DNA from: Methylobacillus sp. MM3
GTDB taxonomy: Bacteria > Pseudomonadota > Gammaproteobacteria > Burkholderiales > Methylophilaceae
Reading direction: 5' to 3'
DNA: 64,000 nt
Assembly: GCF_001645185.1 (NCBI RefSeq)
Contig: NZ_LXTQ01000001.1
Coordinates: 620,001-684,000 of the forward strand
Each line of letters starts with the position of its first letter. The stretch's first letter is position 1. Shown piece after piece: positions 1 to 10,273 of the stretch. The position numbers were made by a program, and so were the translations under genes. The notes beneath the pieces were generated by a model. The model saw only the letters and a program-made list of their open reading frames with translations. It did not search any database and was not told where the DNA came from.

Positions 1-178
1 TCTCCAGGCGCAGCGCCATTTCCGGCGATACGGCTGCACGGCCATTCAGTACGCGAGAAAGCGCCGCACGGGTTACGCCCAGTTGCGCAGCCGCATCGGT
101 AACCGTCAGCCCCAGGGCGGGCAACACATCTTCCCGCAAAGTCTCGCCGGGGTGCGGCGGATTATGCATTCTGCTCAT
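1..178 (-). CDS. higA: HigA-type antitoxin, C-terminus cut by window edge
   Basis: This is the N-terminal part (59 codons) of a helix-turn-helix antitoxin. It opens with the HPGE motif typical of HigA/VapI proteins, followed by an HTH around residues 25-48 ([20 protein letters not shown]). In this family the antitoxin binds and neutralises the HigB ribosome-dependent mRNase and represses its own operon. It lies 13 bp downstream of higB on the same strand, the usual toxin-first order of higBA. The ATG is chosen because an AAAGGAG ribosome site lies just upstream. The gene runs off the left edge, so its end is not seen. Confidence 0.85.
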   Translation of the reverse strand, partial: MSRMHNPPHPGETLREDVLPALGLTVTDAAAQLGVTRAALSRVLNGRAAVSPEMALRLE

Positions 179-191
179 ATTCAAACTCCTT

Positions 192-470
192 TCAGTGGTA
201 GTCCTGATAATCCACCAGCACGGCATCGACGCCGTCAAAAGTGAAGGTCAATCGCCAATTGCCATTCACCCATACGGCGTAATTCCCGACCAGATCACCG
301 CCCAATGGGTGCAGCTTCCAGCCCGGGATATTCATATCCGACGGATTGGCCGCCTCATCCAGGCGCCTTAATTGCCTGGCGAGCCTTGGAGCATGATGCG
401 GCTGTATTCCCGCTTTGCTGCCGGTCTCGAAAAAGGCTTGCAGCCCCTTATGCTGGAATGTTTTTATCAC
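192..470 (-). CDS. higB: HigB-type RelE-superfamily toxin
   Basis: A 92-residue protein of the HigB/plasmid maintenance killer family, at that family's usual length. It begins [11 protein letters not shown], has the central [25 protein letters not shown] segment and ends DYQDYH; these arginine and histidine-rich strands form the RNase active face in HigB proteins. It would cleave translated mRNA on the ribosome when not bound by HigA. It is co-transcribed with higA downstream. It sits on the left of an integrase at an ssrA site, so it is probably cargo of an integrative element, where such pairs stabilise the element. Family assignment is firm; activity is inferred. Confidence 0.88.
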   Translation of the reverse strand: MIKTFQHKGLQAFFETGSKAGIQPHHAPRLARQLRRLDEAANPSDMNIPGWKLHPLGGDLVGNYAVWVNGNWRLTFTFDGVDAVLVDYQDYH

Positions 471-1022
471 GGCTCAATTGTATAGCGTTGCGTATCACTA
501 TTCAATAATTTCATTCATCCCCAGCAAGCCGGGAAGGTTGCGGCAGAAATAAAACGCGCGCGGCATTTTGCAAAGCCCATGCACGGCAGAATGCGGCTTG
601 CAGCGGTATCGGATGCCGCAACAACAGCCGTCAATCACCCGCAAAGCCCCGCCAATCCTTGCACTGCGACATGCGATAGTTTTGCAGCGGTTTCCGGTTT
701 TGCAATTGGACGGCATAGGACGGCTTGAAACAAGTTGTCCCGACTGTCCCGAATCGTCCCGAAAAAGTCGGGACGGCTGCAAGCCAATAACGGCGGGCTG
801 TCCCGACTGTCCCGACCTGTCCCGACTGTTTTTTGAATGGACTGAGTGCAAACCGAGCCATTTACATCAGTCTGAAAAAGGCAGTGAACGTGGTGCACCA
901 CCTTAAAAAATAACCGGCGCGGGTCCTTCTGGAGTCTTGCCCTTGCGGGTAATCGCGACCCTGTTTGCTCTCCAGTTTCAAGGCCGCCCTAAGGGGGTTA
1001 AGTTGAAGAGCTATGCTCACTT
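471..1022. other. Gene-poor stretch between higB and integrase
   Basis: About 550 bases with no convincing gene. Open frames exist on both strands but overlap each other, are rich in Cys, Arg and Ser, and match no family I recognise. The stretch contains a block of TGTCCCGAC repeats (separate entry). An inverted pair, AGGCCGCC near 981 and GGCGGCCT at 1024-1031 overlapping the integrase stop, could form a weak stem beyond the integrase gene. No copy of the ssrA 3' end is found here, so the far end of the element is not in this stretch. Confidence 0.6.
736..828. repeat. Direct and inverted 9-bp TGTCCCGAC repeats
   Basis: Two clusters of the nonamer TGTCCCGAC or close variants: 736-763 (three copies, the last two diverged) and 799-826 (three copies, one base inserted between the second and third). 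An inverted copy, TCGGGACGG, lies between them at 768-776. The inverted copy can pair with the flanking direct copies. Period, spacing and unit are read directly. Function is unknown: binding-site arrays of replication or transfer proteins in mobile elements can look like this, but nothing here proves it. Confidence 0.75.
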
Positions 1023-2237
1023 TCAGGCGGCCTGCGTTTTGAGAGTCACCACTTCCGCCCCGGCCTTGAGCTTGTCCAGGTAATCAGCCCATAGCTGCAT
1101 CATTTTCCGGCGTTCATCAAGGTGAGCGGTCCGGTTATAGGCGCGCCCATTTGGATCGCGTACTGCATGGGCCAGTTGGTGCTCGATAAAATCAGGCCTC
1201 ACTCCCAACACCTCATCCAGGATGGTGCGAGCCATTGCTCGGAAGCCATGACCGGACATTTCATCCTTTCCGATATTCATCCTGCGCATGGCAGCCAGAA
1301 TGGCGTTATCGCTCATGGGTCTGCCATTGGTGCGCGCCCCAGGAAACACATACCGGCCCGAACCTGTCAGGGCGTGAAGTTCGCGTAAAATTTCGACAGC
1401 CTGCCGGGATAGGGGTACAAGGTGCGGGGTTTGCGTTTTGGTCACGGTGTAGCGCCATTCGCCGGCATCAAGATCTATATCAGACCACGCCGCCTGCCGT
1501 AGCTCACCTGGTCGAACGAAAACCAATGGGGCAAGTCGCAAGGCGCACTTTGTGACGAATGAGCCGGTATAACTATCAAACGCTCGAAGCATAGGGGCGA
1601 CCTTGGCAGGTTCGGTTACGGCGGCAAGGTGGGTTTCCCTTGCTGGCGGCAAAGCTCCTCGCAGATCGGCTGATATGTCTCTGGATGCTCTACCCGTTGC
1701 CACGGCATAGCGCAACACCTGCCCGCAGTTTTGCAAAGCCCGGTGTGCGGTTTCCAATGCGCCACGCGATTCAATCCGCCGGGCAGTTGCGAGAAGTTCA
1801 GGGGCAGTAAGATCGGCGATGGCTTTACTACCAATCCAAGGGAAAATATCACGCTCCAGGCGCCGAATGATTCTCGCGCCATGAGACTCCGTCCAGCTCG
1901 CCGCATTTTTTGCGTACCACTCGCGGGCGATTACTTCAAAACTATTAGCAGCCTTCTCAGCACCTGCAGCCTTCACTGCTTTCTTCGTTTCACCGGGGTC
2001 AACACCATTAGCCAGTAGTTTGCGGGCATCGTCGCGGCGCTGTCGGGCATCGGCTAGGGAAACGTCTGGATATACCCCCAGCGCAAGCAGCTTCTCTCTA
2101 CCCCCAAAGCGATACTTTAACCGCCAATATTTCGAGCCATTGGAATGGACCAGCAGAAACAAGCCCTTTTCGTCAGCCAGCTTGCGAGGCTTGGTTTCGG
2201 GCTTGGCGTTTCTAACAGCGGTATCGGTCAAAGGCAT
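1023..2237 (-). CDS. P4-type tyrosine recombinase (integrase)
   Basis: A 404-residue site-specific recombinase of the P4/CP4 family. An N-terminal arm-binding DUF4102-type domain (residues about 4-90, with LADEKGLFLLVHSNGSKYW) is followed by a core-binding SAM-like domain (about 100-190) and the catalytic domain. Catalytic residues visible are Arg242 (VRPGELR), His330-x-x-Arg333 (HGFR), His357 (EHQLAH) and the nucleophile Tyr367 (AYNRT). It would integrate and excise the element at the adjacent tmRNA gene. The start is the internal ATG that opens MPLTDTAVRNAKP, a typical family N-terminus; an upstream in-frame start would add 14 unrelated residues. All domains look intact, so it is probably functional. 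Confidence 0.93.
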   Translation of the reverse strand: MPLTDTAVRNAKPETKPRKLADEKGLFLLVHSNGSKYWRLKYRFGGREKLLALGVYPDVSLADARQRRDDARKLLANGVDPGETKKAVKAAGAEKAANSFEVIAREWYAKNAASWTESHGARIIRRLERDIFPWIGSKAIADLTAPELLATARRIESRGALETAHRALQNCGQVLRYAVATGRASRDISADLRGALPPARETHLAAVTEPAKVAPMLRAFDSYTGSFVTKCALRLAPLVFVRPGELRQAAWSDIDLDAGEWRYTVTKTQTPHLVPLSRQAVEILRELHALTGSGRYVFPGARTNGRPMSDNAILAAMRRMNIGKDEMSGHGFRAMARTILDEVLGVRPDFIEHQLAHAVRDPNGRAYNRTAHLDERRKMMQLWADYLDKLKAGAEVVTLKTQAA

Positions 2238-2343
2238 TTGGGGGTATCTCCAAACGTACGCAGGTGATGTACCCCGCATTTATACCCCCACATACCCCCG
2301 GATGCAATAGGTTGCGGTTGGACTCCATGGGACAACAAACCAA

Positions 2344-2371
2344 ACAAAAAGCCCGCATTGCGCGGGCTTTC
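2344..2371 (-). terminator. Terminator downstream of tmRNA
   Basis: A 9-bp perfect stem, AAAGCCCGC (2348-2356) with GCGGGCTTT (2362-2370), and a 5-base loop. On the minus strand it is followed by TTTTTG. It lies about 33 bases past the CCA end of the tmRNA, so it probably ends the tmRNA transcript before the integrase promoter region. Confidence 0.85.
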
Positions 2372-2403
2372 TGGACTTCTTGAGACTTGGTGAAACAAGG
2401 TAT

Positions 2404-2432
2404 TGGTGGAGGTGGGGGGAATTGAACCCCCG
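2404..2432. other. Probable attachment site in tmRNA 3' end
   Basis: The T-arm and acceptor end of ssrA is a classic target of P4-type integrases. The integrase start lies 166 bases from the CCA and the gene reads away from ssrA, the usual layout at one element junction. I searched the left 1 kb for a second copy of this 3' end and saw none, so the partner junction should lie beyond the left edge. The exact crossover bases cannot be read from one junction. Confidence 0.55.
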
Positions 2433-2766
2433 TCCGCAAGCCCTCTACAGACAGTTCTACATACTTAGCCTGGTTGTTTGATTTGACCTTGCAACCGCCA
2501 ACCGGCAGGCTGAGGCAAGGCGAGTTACCTTGGATTTAATGATGTATCAAGTAACCCGATACAGCACGATCCTCTCTTAATGACGCTGCTGCAGGTTGCC
2601 CTGCCCGACCGAGAGGCCCTTCGGTGCAGCGTCCAGCCGGGATTAAGCGGCTAGAGCGTAAGTTTCGTCGTTTGCGACTATACTTTTTCCAGTTGTTTTA
2701 CGAGGTGACTGGTCCTCGGTATGCCCTGCACTGCTTTGTAACCCACGTCGAAACCGGGTCACCCCC
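2404..2766 (-). ncRNA. ssrA: Transfer-messenger RNA (tmRNA)
   Basis: A 363-nt tmRNA that rescues stalled ribosomes with SmpB. The 5' end GGGGGUG pairs with CACCUCC before the terminal ACCA, forming the tRNA-like acceptor stem with one G-U pair. The T-arm GGGUUCAAUUCCC is present near the 3' end. The resume reading frame at 2675-2643 encodes the tag ANDETYALAA followed by a stop, which is the degradation tag added to stalled proteins. The CCA is genome-encoded. The gene is intact even though an integrase abuts it, as expected when an element restores the 3' end on insertion. smpB lies directly upstream on the same strand. Confidence 0.97.
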
Positions 2767-2818
2767 AGATTCGCTGTTAAAGACCGGAAGACGGTCAGAT
2801 AAGTTCCACAGCAATCAC

Positions 2819-2824
2819 AATTAT
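2819..2824 (-). promoter_or_regulatory. Possible tmRNA promoter -10 box
   Basis: A perfect TATAAT reads on the minus strand between smpB and ssrA, about 45-50 bases upstream of the mature tmRNA 5' end. Pre-tmRNA is trimmed at the 5' end by RNase P, so such a leader is plausible. No good -35 is visible inside the smpB 3' end, so this is tentative. Confidence 0.4.
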
Positions 2825-2829
2825 ACGCG

Positions 2830-3279
2830 CTATTTATTGGCCGCCCGCATAATCCTGCCTTTTTCGCGCTCCCAGTCACGCTCCTTTTCGGCCTCGCGCT
2901 TGTCGTATTGCTTCTTGCCCTTGGCCAGGCCGATCTCGACTTTTACCCGGCTACCGGTGTAATGCATATCGAGCGGCACCAGGGTATAACCGGCGCGCTC
3001 GACCTTGCCGATGAGTTTGGCGATTTCCTCGCTATGCAGCAACAGCTTGCGGGTACGTGTCGAATCGGGGCGGATATGCGTGGATGCAGCACCGAGCGGC
3101 GTGATGTGGCAGCCGATGAGATAAATCTCGCCGCGCTGGATAATGACGTAGGCCTCCTTGAGTTGCACGCGGCCGTCGCGGATGGCTTTGACTTCCCAGC
3201 CTTCGAGCACGATGCCGGCTTCATGTTTTTCTTCGATGAAGTAGTCGTGAAAGGCTTTTTTGTTCTGGGCGATGCTCAT
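2830..3279 (-). CDS. smpB: SsrA-binding protein SmpB
   Basis: A 149-residue SmpB, the tmRNA partner that mimics the tRNA anticodon arm in the ribosomal A site. Recognisable features are the early [23 protein letters not shown] segment, the [13 protein letters not shown] strand of the oligonucleotide-binding fold, [20 protein letters not shown], and a basic C-terminal tail ([19 protein letters not shown]) that becomes a helix in the mRNA channel. Length is normal for the family. It lies directly upstream of ssrA on the same strand and is divergent from ratA across 53 bp. Confidence 0.97.
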   Translation of the reverse strand: MSIAQNKKAFHDYFIEEKHEAGIVLEGWEVKAIRDGRVQLKEAYVIIQRGEIYLIGCHITPLGAASTHIRPDSTRTRKLLLHSEEIAKLIGKVERAGYTLVPLDMHYTGSRVKVEIGLAKGKKQYDKREAEKERDWEREKGRIMRAANK

Positions 3280-3332
3280 GGAATTTGTAATGGCTTAGAA
3301 TCGCATCATTTTAACCTAATCGTTCCCTGCTC

Positions 3333-3770
3333 ATGGCGCAAGTCGAAAAATCCGTACTGGTTCCACATTCAGCCACCCAGATGTATCAACTGGTCGACGC
3401 ACCCGAACGCTACCCGGAGTTCCTTCCCTGGTGCGGCGGCGTGGATCTCAAACAGCGCGACGAGACCATCACGGTGGCGACCTTGCATATCGATTACCAC
3501 GGCATCAAACAGAATTTCACTACGGAAAACACCAAGACCTTCCCAACCTTGATGGACATCAAGCTGGTGGACGGCCCTTTCCGCCACCTGGAAGGCGTCT
3601 GGCGCTTTATCCCCTTATCCGAGGACGCCTGCAAGATCGAATTCAAGCTACACTATGAATTCTCCAGCCACCTGCTGGAAAAGATCATCGCGCCGGTGTT
3701 CAGCCATATCGCCAATACCTTTGTCGATGCCTTTGTAGAACGTGCAGAAATCATTTACACATCCAAATGA
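3333..3770 (+). CDS. ratA: RatA family START-domain / coenzyme Q-binding protein
   Basis: A 145-residue single-domain protein of the polyketide cyclase/START fold (COQ10/RatA family). The family N-terminus is clear (MAQVEKSVLVPHSATQMYQLV), as are YPEFLPWCGG and the DGPFRHLEGVWRF strand. In bacteria the family is linked to ubiquinone binding; a ribosome-association toxin role was proposed for the E. coli member. It overlaps rnfH by an ATGA junction, the usual ratA-rnfH pair, and is divergent from smpB as in many proteobacteria. The fold assignment is strong; which activity applies here is uncertain. Confidence 0.9.
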   Translation: MAQVEKSVLVPHSATQMYQLVDAPERYPEFLPWCGGVDLKQRDETITVATLHIDYHGIKQNFTTENTKTFPTLMDIKLVDGPFRHLEGVWRFIPLSEDACKIEFKLHYEFSSHLLEKIIAPVFSHIANTFVDAFVERAEIIYTSK

Positions 3771-4090
3771 ATACCGAAATTCTTGTCGAAGTCGCTTACG
3801 CACTGCCAGAGCAGCAACTGATACTGGAGTTGATGGTGCCGGAAGGCACGACGGCGGAACAGGCCGTCCAACATAGCGGGATCACCGTAAAATTCCCCGA
3901 GATCGATCTCACCCAGAACAAACTGGGCATTTTCGGCAAACTGGTCAAGGGAGATACCGTGCTGCGTGAGCGTGATCGCGTCGAGATTTACCGTCCGTTG
4001 ATCGCAGATCCGAAGGAGGTCCGTCGCCAACGTGCGGCGGAAGGCAAGGTCATGAAAAAAGGCGGAGGGGACGCCCCTTCCGCCGAGTAA
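3767..4090 (+). CDS. rnfH: RnfH family ubiquitin-like-fold protein
   Basis: A 107-residue RnfH/UPF0125 protein with a beta-grasp fold. Family signatures are the opening VEVAYALPEQQLILELMVPEGTTAEQAV, the central VGIFGK-like stretch (here LGIFGKLVKGDTVLRERDRVEIYRPL) and a short basic tail after YRPLIADPKEVRRQRA. The start codon overlaps the ratA stop (ATGA), so the two are translationally coupled. No Rnf complex genes are in this window. The biochemical role of RnfH is not established. Confidence 0.9.
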   Translation: MNTEILVEVAYALPEQQLILELMVPEGTTAEQAVQHSGITVKFPEIDLTQNKLGIFGKLVKGDTVLRERDRVEIYRPLIADPKEVRRQRAAEGKVMKKGGGDAPSAE

Positions 4091-4109
4091 TCAACCGGAC
4101 CGCGAGCAT

Positions 4110-4640
4110 CTACTCGCAGTTTGCCGCGACGTCGCTCTTTGCGTTTTCAATCTCCGCGGCAATTTCCTTGTCGCCGTAGTATTCGCGTTCGCCTCGCTCA
4201 TTGACGCGATAAATCCGGCCGCCCTGCTCGAATTGCGCCAATTTTGACCGAGCGGCCTTGCACGCCTGGTCCTTGGCTTTCATTTCGGCCTGCTGTTTTT
4301 CTTCCTGCTGCTTTTTGGCTTCCGCCTCCTTGGCAGCCTTTTCCTTCAGGTCTTCCGAAACCTTGTTCTTGGGGTCATTTGGATTGGCCGCTGCCGCCGG
4401 CTGCTTGCCGCCTTTTGCGGCTTCTTCAACCTTTTTTGGGTCCGTTCCCGCAGCCGGGGCCGGCTGCTCTGGCTGAGCGGATTTTTTGCCCGACAAGGTG
4501 GTATACGGAATATTGCTCAAAGGAGGAGTATCGGAATACTGCGTTTTACCGCTTTTATCTTTCCATTTATAGACTTCCGCAGAAACCGTCGCCGACATCA
4601 GCAAGGAGGTGCAAAAGAAGGCAATAAGCAGTTTTTTCAT
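4110..4640 (-). CDS. Secreted DUF4124-domain protein
   Basis: A 176-residue exported protein. The ATG giving MKKLLIAFFCTSLLMSATVSA is chosen because it starts a clean signal peptide (cleavage after about residue 21); an upstream in-frame start would bury it. A DUF4124 domain follows (EVYKWKDKSGKTQYSDTPP, residues about 22-45). Then come a Pro/Ala/Lys-rich linker, a charged coiled-coil stretch around KEAEAKKQQEEKQQAEMKAKDQA, and a C-terminal segment ending in Cys. DUF4124 proteins are common in betaproteobacteria with no known activity. It is convergent with rnfH and divergent from guaB. Confidence 0.85.
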   Translation of the reverse strand: MKKLLIAFFCTSLLMSATVSAEVYKWKDKSGKTQYSDTPPLSNIPYTTLSGKKSAQPEQPAPAAGTDPKKVEEAAKGGKQPAAAANPNDPKNKVSEDLKEKAAKEAEAKKQQEEKQQAEMKAKDQACKAARSKLAQFEQGGRIYRVNERGEREYYGDKEIAAEIENAKSDVAANCE

Positions 4641-4714
4641 TTTAGTATTCCCCTTGAAGCGTAATGGCGAAACATTAACCTTTCGCTCAAAAGCTGACAA
4701 CCCTGTACGGCAGA

Positions 4715-4743
4715 TTTACCCATAAGCGCTCTACCTGTATAAT
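4715..4743 (+). promoter_or_regulatory. Sigma70-type promoter of guaB
   Basis: TTTACC (4715-4720), a 17-base spacer and a perfect TATAAT (4738-4743) lie 25 bases before the guaB start. An AAGGGA ribosome site precedes the ATG. Read directly; promoter activity is inferred. Confidence 0.7.
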
Positions 4744-4765
4744 CTCTTTTTGCCACAAGGGATAG

Positions 4766-6229
<1,464 letters not shown>

Positions 6230-6238
6230 AGCCAACCT

Positions 6239-6267
6239 CGGCAGGCGCAATCCGATTGTGCCTGCCG
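6239..6267 (+). other. Intercistronic hairpin between guaB and guaA
   Basis: A 13-base stem with a single G-U pair: CGGCAGGCGCAAT pairs with ATTGTGCCTGCCG around a CCG loop. It starts nine bases after the guaB stop. There is no T-run, so it is not a standard terminator. It may protect the guaB 3' end or tune guaA expression. Confidence 0.7.
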
Positions 6268-6296
6268 GCTGCATTCCACCTCTCACGGAACGAACC

Positions 6297-7858
<1,562 letters not shown>

Positions 7859-7859
<1 letters not shown>

Positions 7860-8374
7860 TGTCTGCCGAAGAACTGGGCATCAGCGGGCTCAACCTGATC
7901 GGCGAAGGCAGTGGGTTCAAGGACACGCTGTTCGATATGCTGTCCGCGGCGCAGCTGCTCAACCGCTTCGAGGGACATGAAATCCGGCAACTGGCGGAAT
8001 ATGTTCATGCCTACGCAGTGGATGCCGGAGCGATGATTTTCCCGGAAGGCATGCAGGGCAACTGCATGGGCCTGCTGGTTGATGGGCGCATTGAGGTGCT
8101 GAAGAAAAACAGCGCGGGCGAGGCACAGCGTATCGCGATCATCACTGCCGGCAAGACTTTCGGCGAAATGTCGCTGATTGACGGGTTGCCGTATTCGGCC
8201 ACCATTCGCGCCCTGGAGACCTGCACGGTAATTCTGCTCACACGCAACAATTTCACGCAGTGCATGCAACGTCATCCCGCGCTCGGCGTCAAACTACTGA
8301 TGGAAATTGCTCGCCTGATCAGTCTGCGCCTGCGCCAGACCAGCGGGCAGTTGGTCGACGCATTGGGTGGCTGA
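7859..8374 (+). CDS. Cyclic nucleotide-binding domain protein, no HTH
   Basis: A 171-residue protein that is essentially one Crp-like cNMP-binding beta-roll (residues about 35-155). The phosphate-binding cassette region reads GKTFGEMSLIDGLPYSATIRALE, close to the FGE-x-(A/S)L-x(6)-R(A/S)A pattern of nucleotide binders. There is no DNA-binding domain, so it is not a Crp/Fnr activator; it could be a stand-alone sensor or a regulatory subunit. The ATG overlapping the guaA stop is preferred over a GTG three codons earlier. The next gene, a cyclic nucleotide phosphodiesterase, overlaps its stop, so the pair probably forms one signalling unit. Ligand not determined. Confidence 0.85.
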
Positions 8375-9138
8375 TGAAAATCCGGATACTCGGCTGTTCG
8401 GGCGGTGCATGCGCCGATCTGCGCACGACCGCCTTGCAAATAGATGACGATGTGCTGGTCGATTGCGGCACGGGTGTCGGCGACCTGACGCTGGAGGAAA
8501 TGGCGGGAATTCGCGATGTTTTCCTGACGCACTCGCATCTGGACCATGTGCTTTTTCTGCCGCTGCTGTCCGATGCCGCGCTGGTCCTCAGAAACGGCCC
8601 GCTGACGGTACATGCCTTGCCGGAAACGATTGTCGCGCTGAAAACCCACATGCTCAATAATGTGCTGTGGCCGGATTATGGCAGCCTGCCCACGCCGGAA
8701 GATCCCTACATCCGCTTCCAGCCGATCATGCTGGGCGAGACGGTCGCAACCGGCAACCGGCGTATTACCGCCCTGCCCGCAAGCCATACCGTCCCGGCCG
8801 TGGGCTACCGGATCGACAGCGGCCGCGGAAGCTTTGTGTTCAGCGGCGACACGACTTTTTGCGAGGATTTCTGGGATGCGCTCAATGCCATCGGCAATCT
8901 GGAGTTCGTGATGATGGAAACTACGATGCGTGACATGGACCATGCCATCGCCGAGCGCTCGCGCCATACCACGCCCGCCTTGCTGGCGCAGGGGCTGGCA
9001 TGCCTGCGACGCCCGGCAAAAGTATTGGTCACGCATATCGAGCCGGACAAGATCGATGCCGTGCGCTGTGAAATCCTTGATGTCGCCGGCCATCTGCAGC
9101 CGCATTTTCTCCAGCGCGGCGAGGTGTTCACGCTATGA
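8374..9138 (+). CDS. Metallo-beta-lactamase-fold cyclic nucleotide phosphodiesterase
   Basis: A 254-residue MBL-fold hydrolase of the class II 3',5'-cyclic nucleotide phosphodiesterase type. The metal-binding motif HSHLDH is at residues 53-58. Further likely ligands are His in ASHTVP, Asp in FSGDTTF and His in VTHIEPDK. It would hydrolyse cAMP and/or cGMP in the cytoplasm; no signal peptide is seen. The start is the ATG overlapping the previous stop (TGATG), which gives the family N-terminus MKIRILGCSGG. Its end overlaps the Gre-like gene (ATGA). Coupling to a cNMP-binding protein and to GMP synthase suggests local cyclic-nucleotide control. An RNase Z-like role is less likely. Confidence 0.82.
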   Translation: MKIRILGCSGGACADLRTTALQIDDDVLVDCGTGVGDLTLEEMAGIRDVFLTHSHLDHVLFLPLLSDAALVLRNGPLTVHALPETIVALKTHMLNNVLWPDYGSLPTPEDPYIRFQPIMLGETVATGNRRITALPASHTVPAVGYRIDSGRGSFVFSGDTTFCEDFWDALNAIGNLEFVMMETTMRDMDHAIAERSRHTTPALLAQGLACLRRPAKVLVTHIEPDKIDAVRCEILDVAGHLQPHFLQRGEVFTL

Positions 9139-9635
9139 ACCGCGCCTTCGTCAAGGAAAACGACCTCGAATACGCCGATGTTCCAGAGCGTCCGCAGAGC
9201 GAGCACCCGAATTACGTGACGCCGACCGGCCTTGCCCAATTGCAGGATGAAGCGGCCCAGCTCGAAGAAGAACGCCTGCGCCTAAGCCCGCTGAAGGAAG
9301 ATCCGATTGTCCGGCAGCAGATGGCAGTGATCGAGCGCGATCTGCGCTACGTCCAGGGCCGTCTGGAACGCGTAATACCGGTGAATCCGGCGGAGCAGCA
9401 ACAGGATGTGATTTTGTTCGGCGCCATCGTCGAAGTCGAGGACGAAGAAGGTGCAACGCACGTATTCGAGATTGTCGGCGAAGACGAAGCCGACATTCAC
9501 AACAACAAGGTGAGCTGGGTCTCGCCATTGGCGCGCGCATTGATTGGCCAGAAGGTTGGCGACAGCGTCATATGGAAGCGCCCCGCCGGCGACCTCGCGC
9601 TGGAAGTCACCGACATTCGCTATCACCATTCTTAA
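9135..9635 (+). CDS. GreA/GreB family transcription factor with shortened coil tip
   Basis: A 166-residue GreB-like factor. The N-terminal part is an antiparallel coiled coil (about residues 30-90) and the C-terminal FKBP-like domain is clear (VILFGAIVEVEDEEGATHVFEIVGEDEAD, then VSWVSPLARALIGQKVGDSV). Gre factors enter the RNA polymerase secondary channel and stimulate transcript cleavage through an acidic coil tip. The usual GD(R/L)SENA(D/E)Y tip is missing; the turn reads LSPLKEDPIVRQQ, leaving only an Glu-Asp pair. Cleavage activity may therefore differ from GreB. It overlaps the phosphodiesterase stop and ends a chain of coupled genes that starts with guaA. Confidence 0.82.
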   Translation: MNRAFVKENDLEYADVPERPQSEHPNYVTPTGLAQLQDEAAQLEEERLRLSPLKEDPIVRQQMAVIERDLRYVQGRLERVIPVNPAEQQQDVILFGAIVEVEDEEGATHVFEIVGEDEADIHNNKVSWVSPLARALIGQKVGDSVIWKRPAGDLALEVTDIRYHHS

Positions 9636-9649
9636 AGGGATTTTTACGC

Positions 9650-10252
9650 ATGCAAGTCAAGGAAGCCATCGAGCAGCGGCGTGCCGTCAAGCATTACGAC
9701 GCAACACACCGGATGCATGAGGGCGAAATCGAGCAATTGATGTCGCTCGCGCAGCTCTCACCGACCGCGTTCAATATCCAGAACTGGCGTTTCGTGCTGG
9801 TACGCGACCCACAATTGCGCCAGCAGATTCGCGCCGTGAGCTGGGATCAGGCGCAAGTGACAGACGCCTCACTGCTGGTCGTGCTGACTGCCGACCTCAG
9901 GTCATGGGAAAAGGAACCGGCGCGCTACTGGAAGAATGCGCCGCAACCGGTACAGGACTTTTTGGTACCGGTCATCGGTCAGTATTACGGCGGACGCGAG
10001 CAGGTGCAGCGCGACGAGGCGATGCGCTCCTGCGGCATGGCGGCAATGACGCTGATGCTGGCGGCGCAGGCCATGGGCTATGACTCCTGCCCGATGGACG
10101 GCTTCGATTTCGATGCCGTCGGCAAGCTGATCAATCTGCCGCAGGACCACGTCGTCGCGATGTTCGTCGCCATCGGCAAGGGCACCAAGGAAGCCTGGCC
10201 GCGCGGCGGCCAACTGGCGCCGGACGAAGTCGTCGTACAAGACCGTTTTTAA
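9650..10252 (+). CDS. Nitroreductase family protein
   Basis: A 200-residue FMN-dependent nitroreductase-fold protein. It opens MQVKEAIEQRRAVKHYD with the Arg-Arg-(A/S)-x-(K/R) FMN phosphate site. LSPTAFNIQNWRFVLV holds the Ser-Pro-(S/T)-x-x-N-x-Q-x-W flavin motif, and the C-terminal half has MGYDSCPMDGFD and VAIGKGT. Family members reduce nitroaromatics, quinones or enones using NAD(P)H; the substrate cannot be told from sequence. It follows the Gre-like gene by 14 bp, with the ATG preferred because the longer frame overlaps that gene. Probably part of the same transcript. Confidence 0.88.
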   Translation: MQVKEAIEQRRAVKHYDATHRMHEGEIEQLMSLAQLSPTAFNIQNWRFVLVRDPQLRQQIRAVSWDQAQVTDASLLVVLTADLRSWEKEPARYWKNAPQPVQDFLVPVIGQYYGGREQVQRDEAMRSCGMAAMTLMLAAQAMGYDSCPMDGFDFDAVGKLINLPQDHVVAMFVAIGKGTKEAWPRGGQLAPDEVVVQDRF

Positions 10253-10273
10253 TTACTGTTTAGGAATCTCCCC

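Noticed and set aside
736-828. CRISPR array
   Set aside because: Units are only 9 bp, spacing is irregular and one copy is inverted; no cas genes are nearby.
498-906. Overlapping open frames on both strands around the TGTCCCGAC repeats
   Set aside because: The frames contradict each other, have odd composition (many Cys, Arg and Ser) and show no known domain; the repeats alone explain the open frames.
8374-9138. RNase Z identity for the MBL-fold protein
   Set aside because: The motif is HSHLDH but the rest of the pattern and the neighbouring cNMP-binding gene fit class II cyclic nucleotide phosphodiesterases better.
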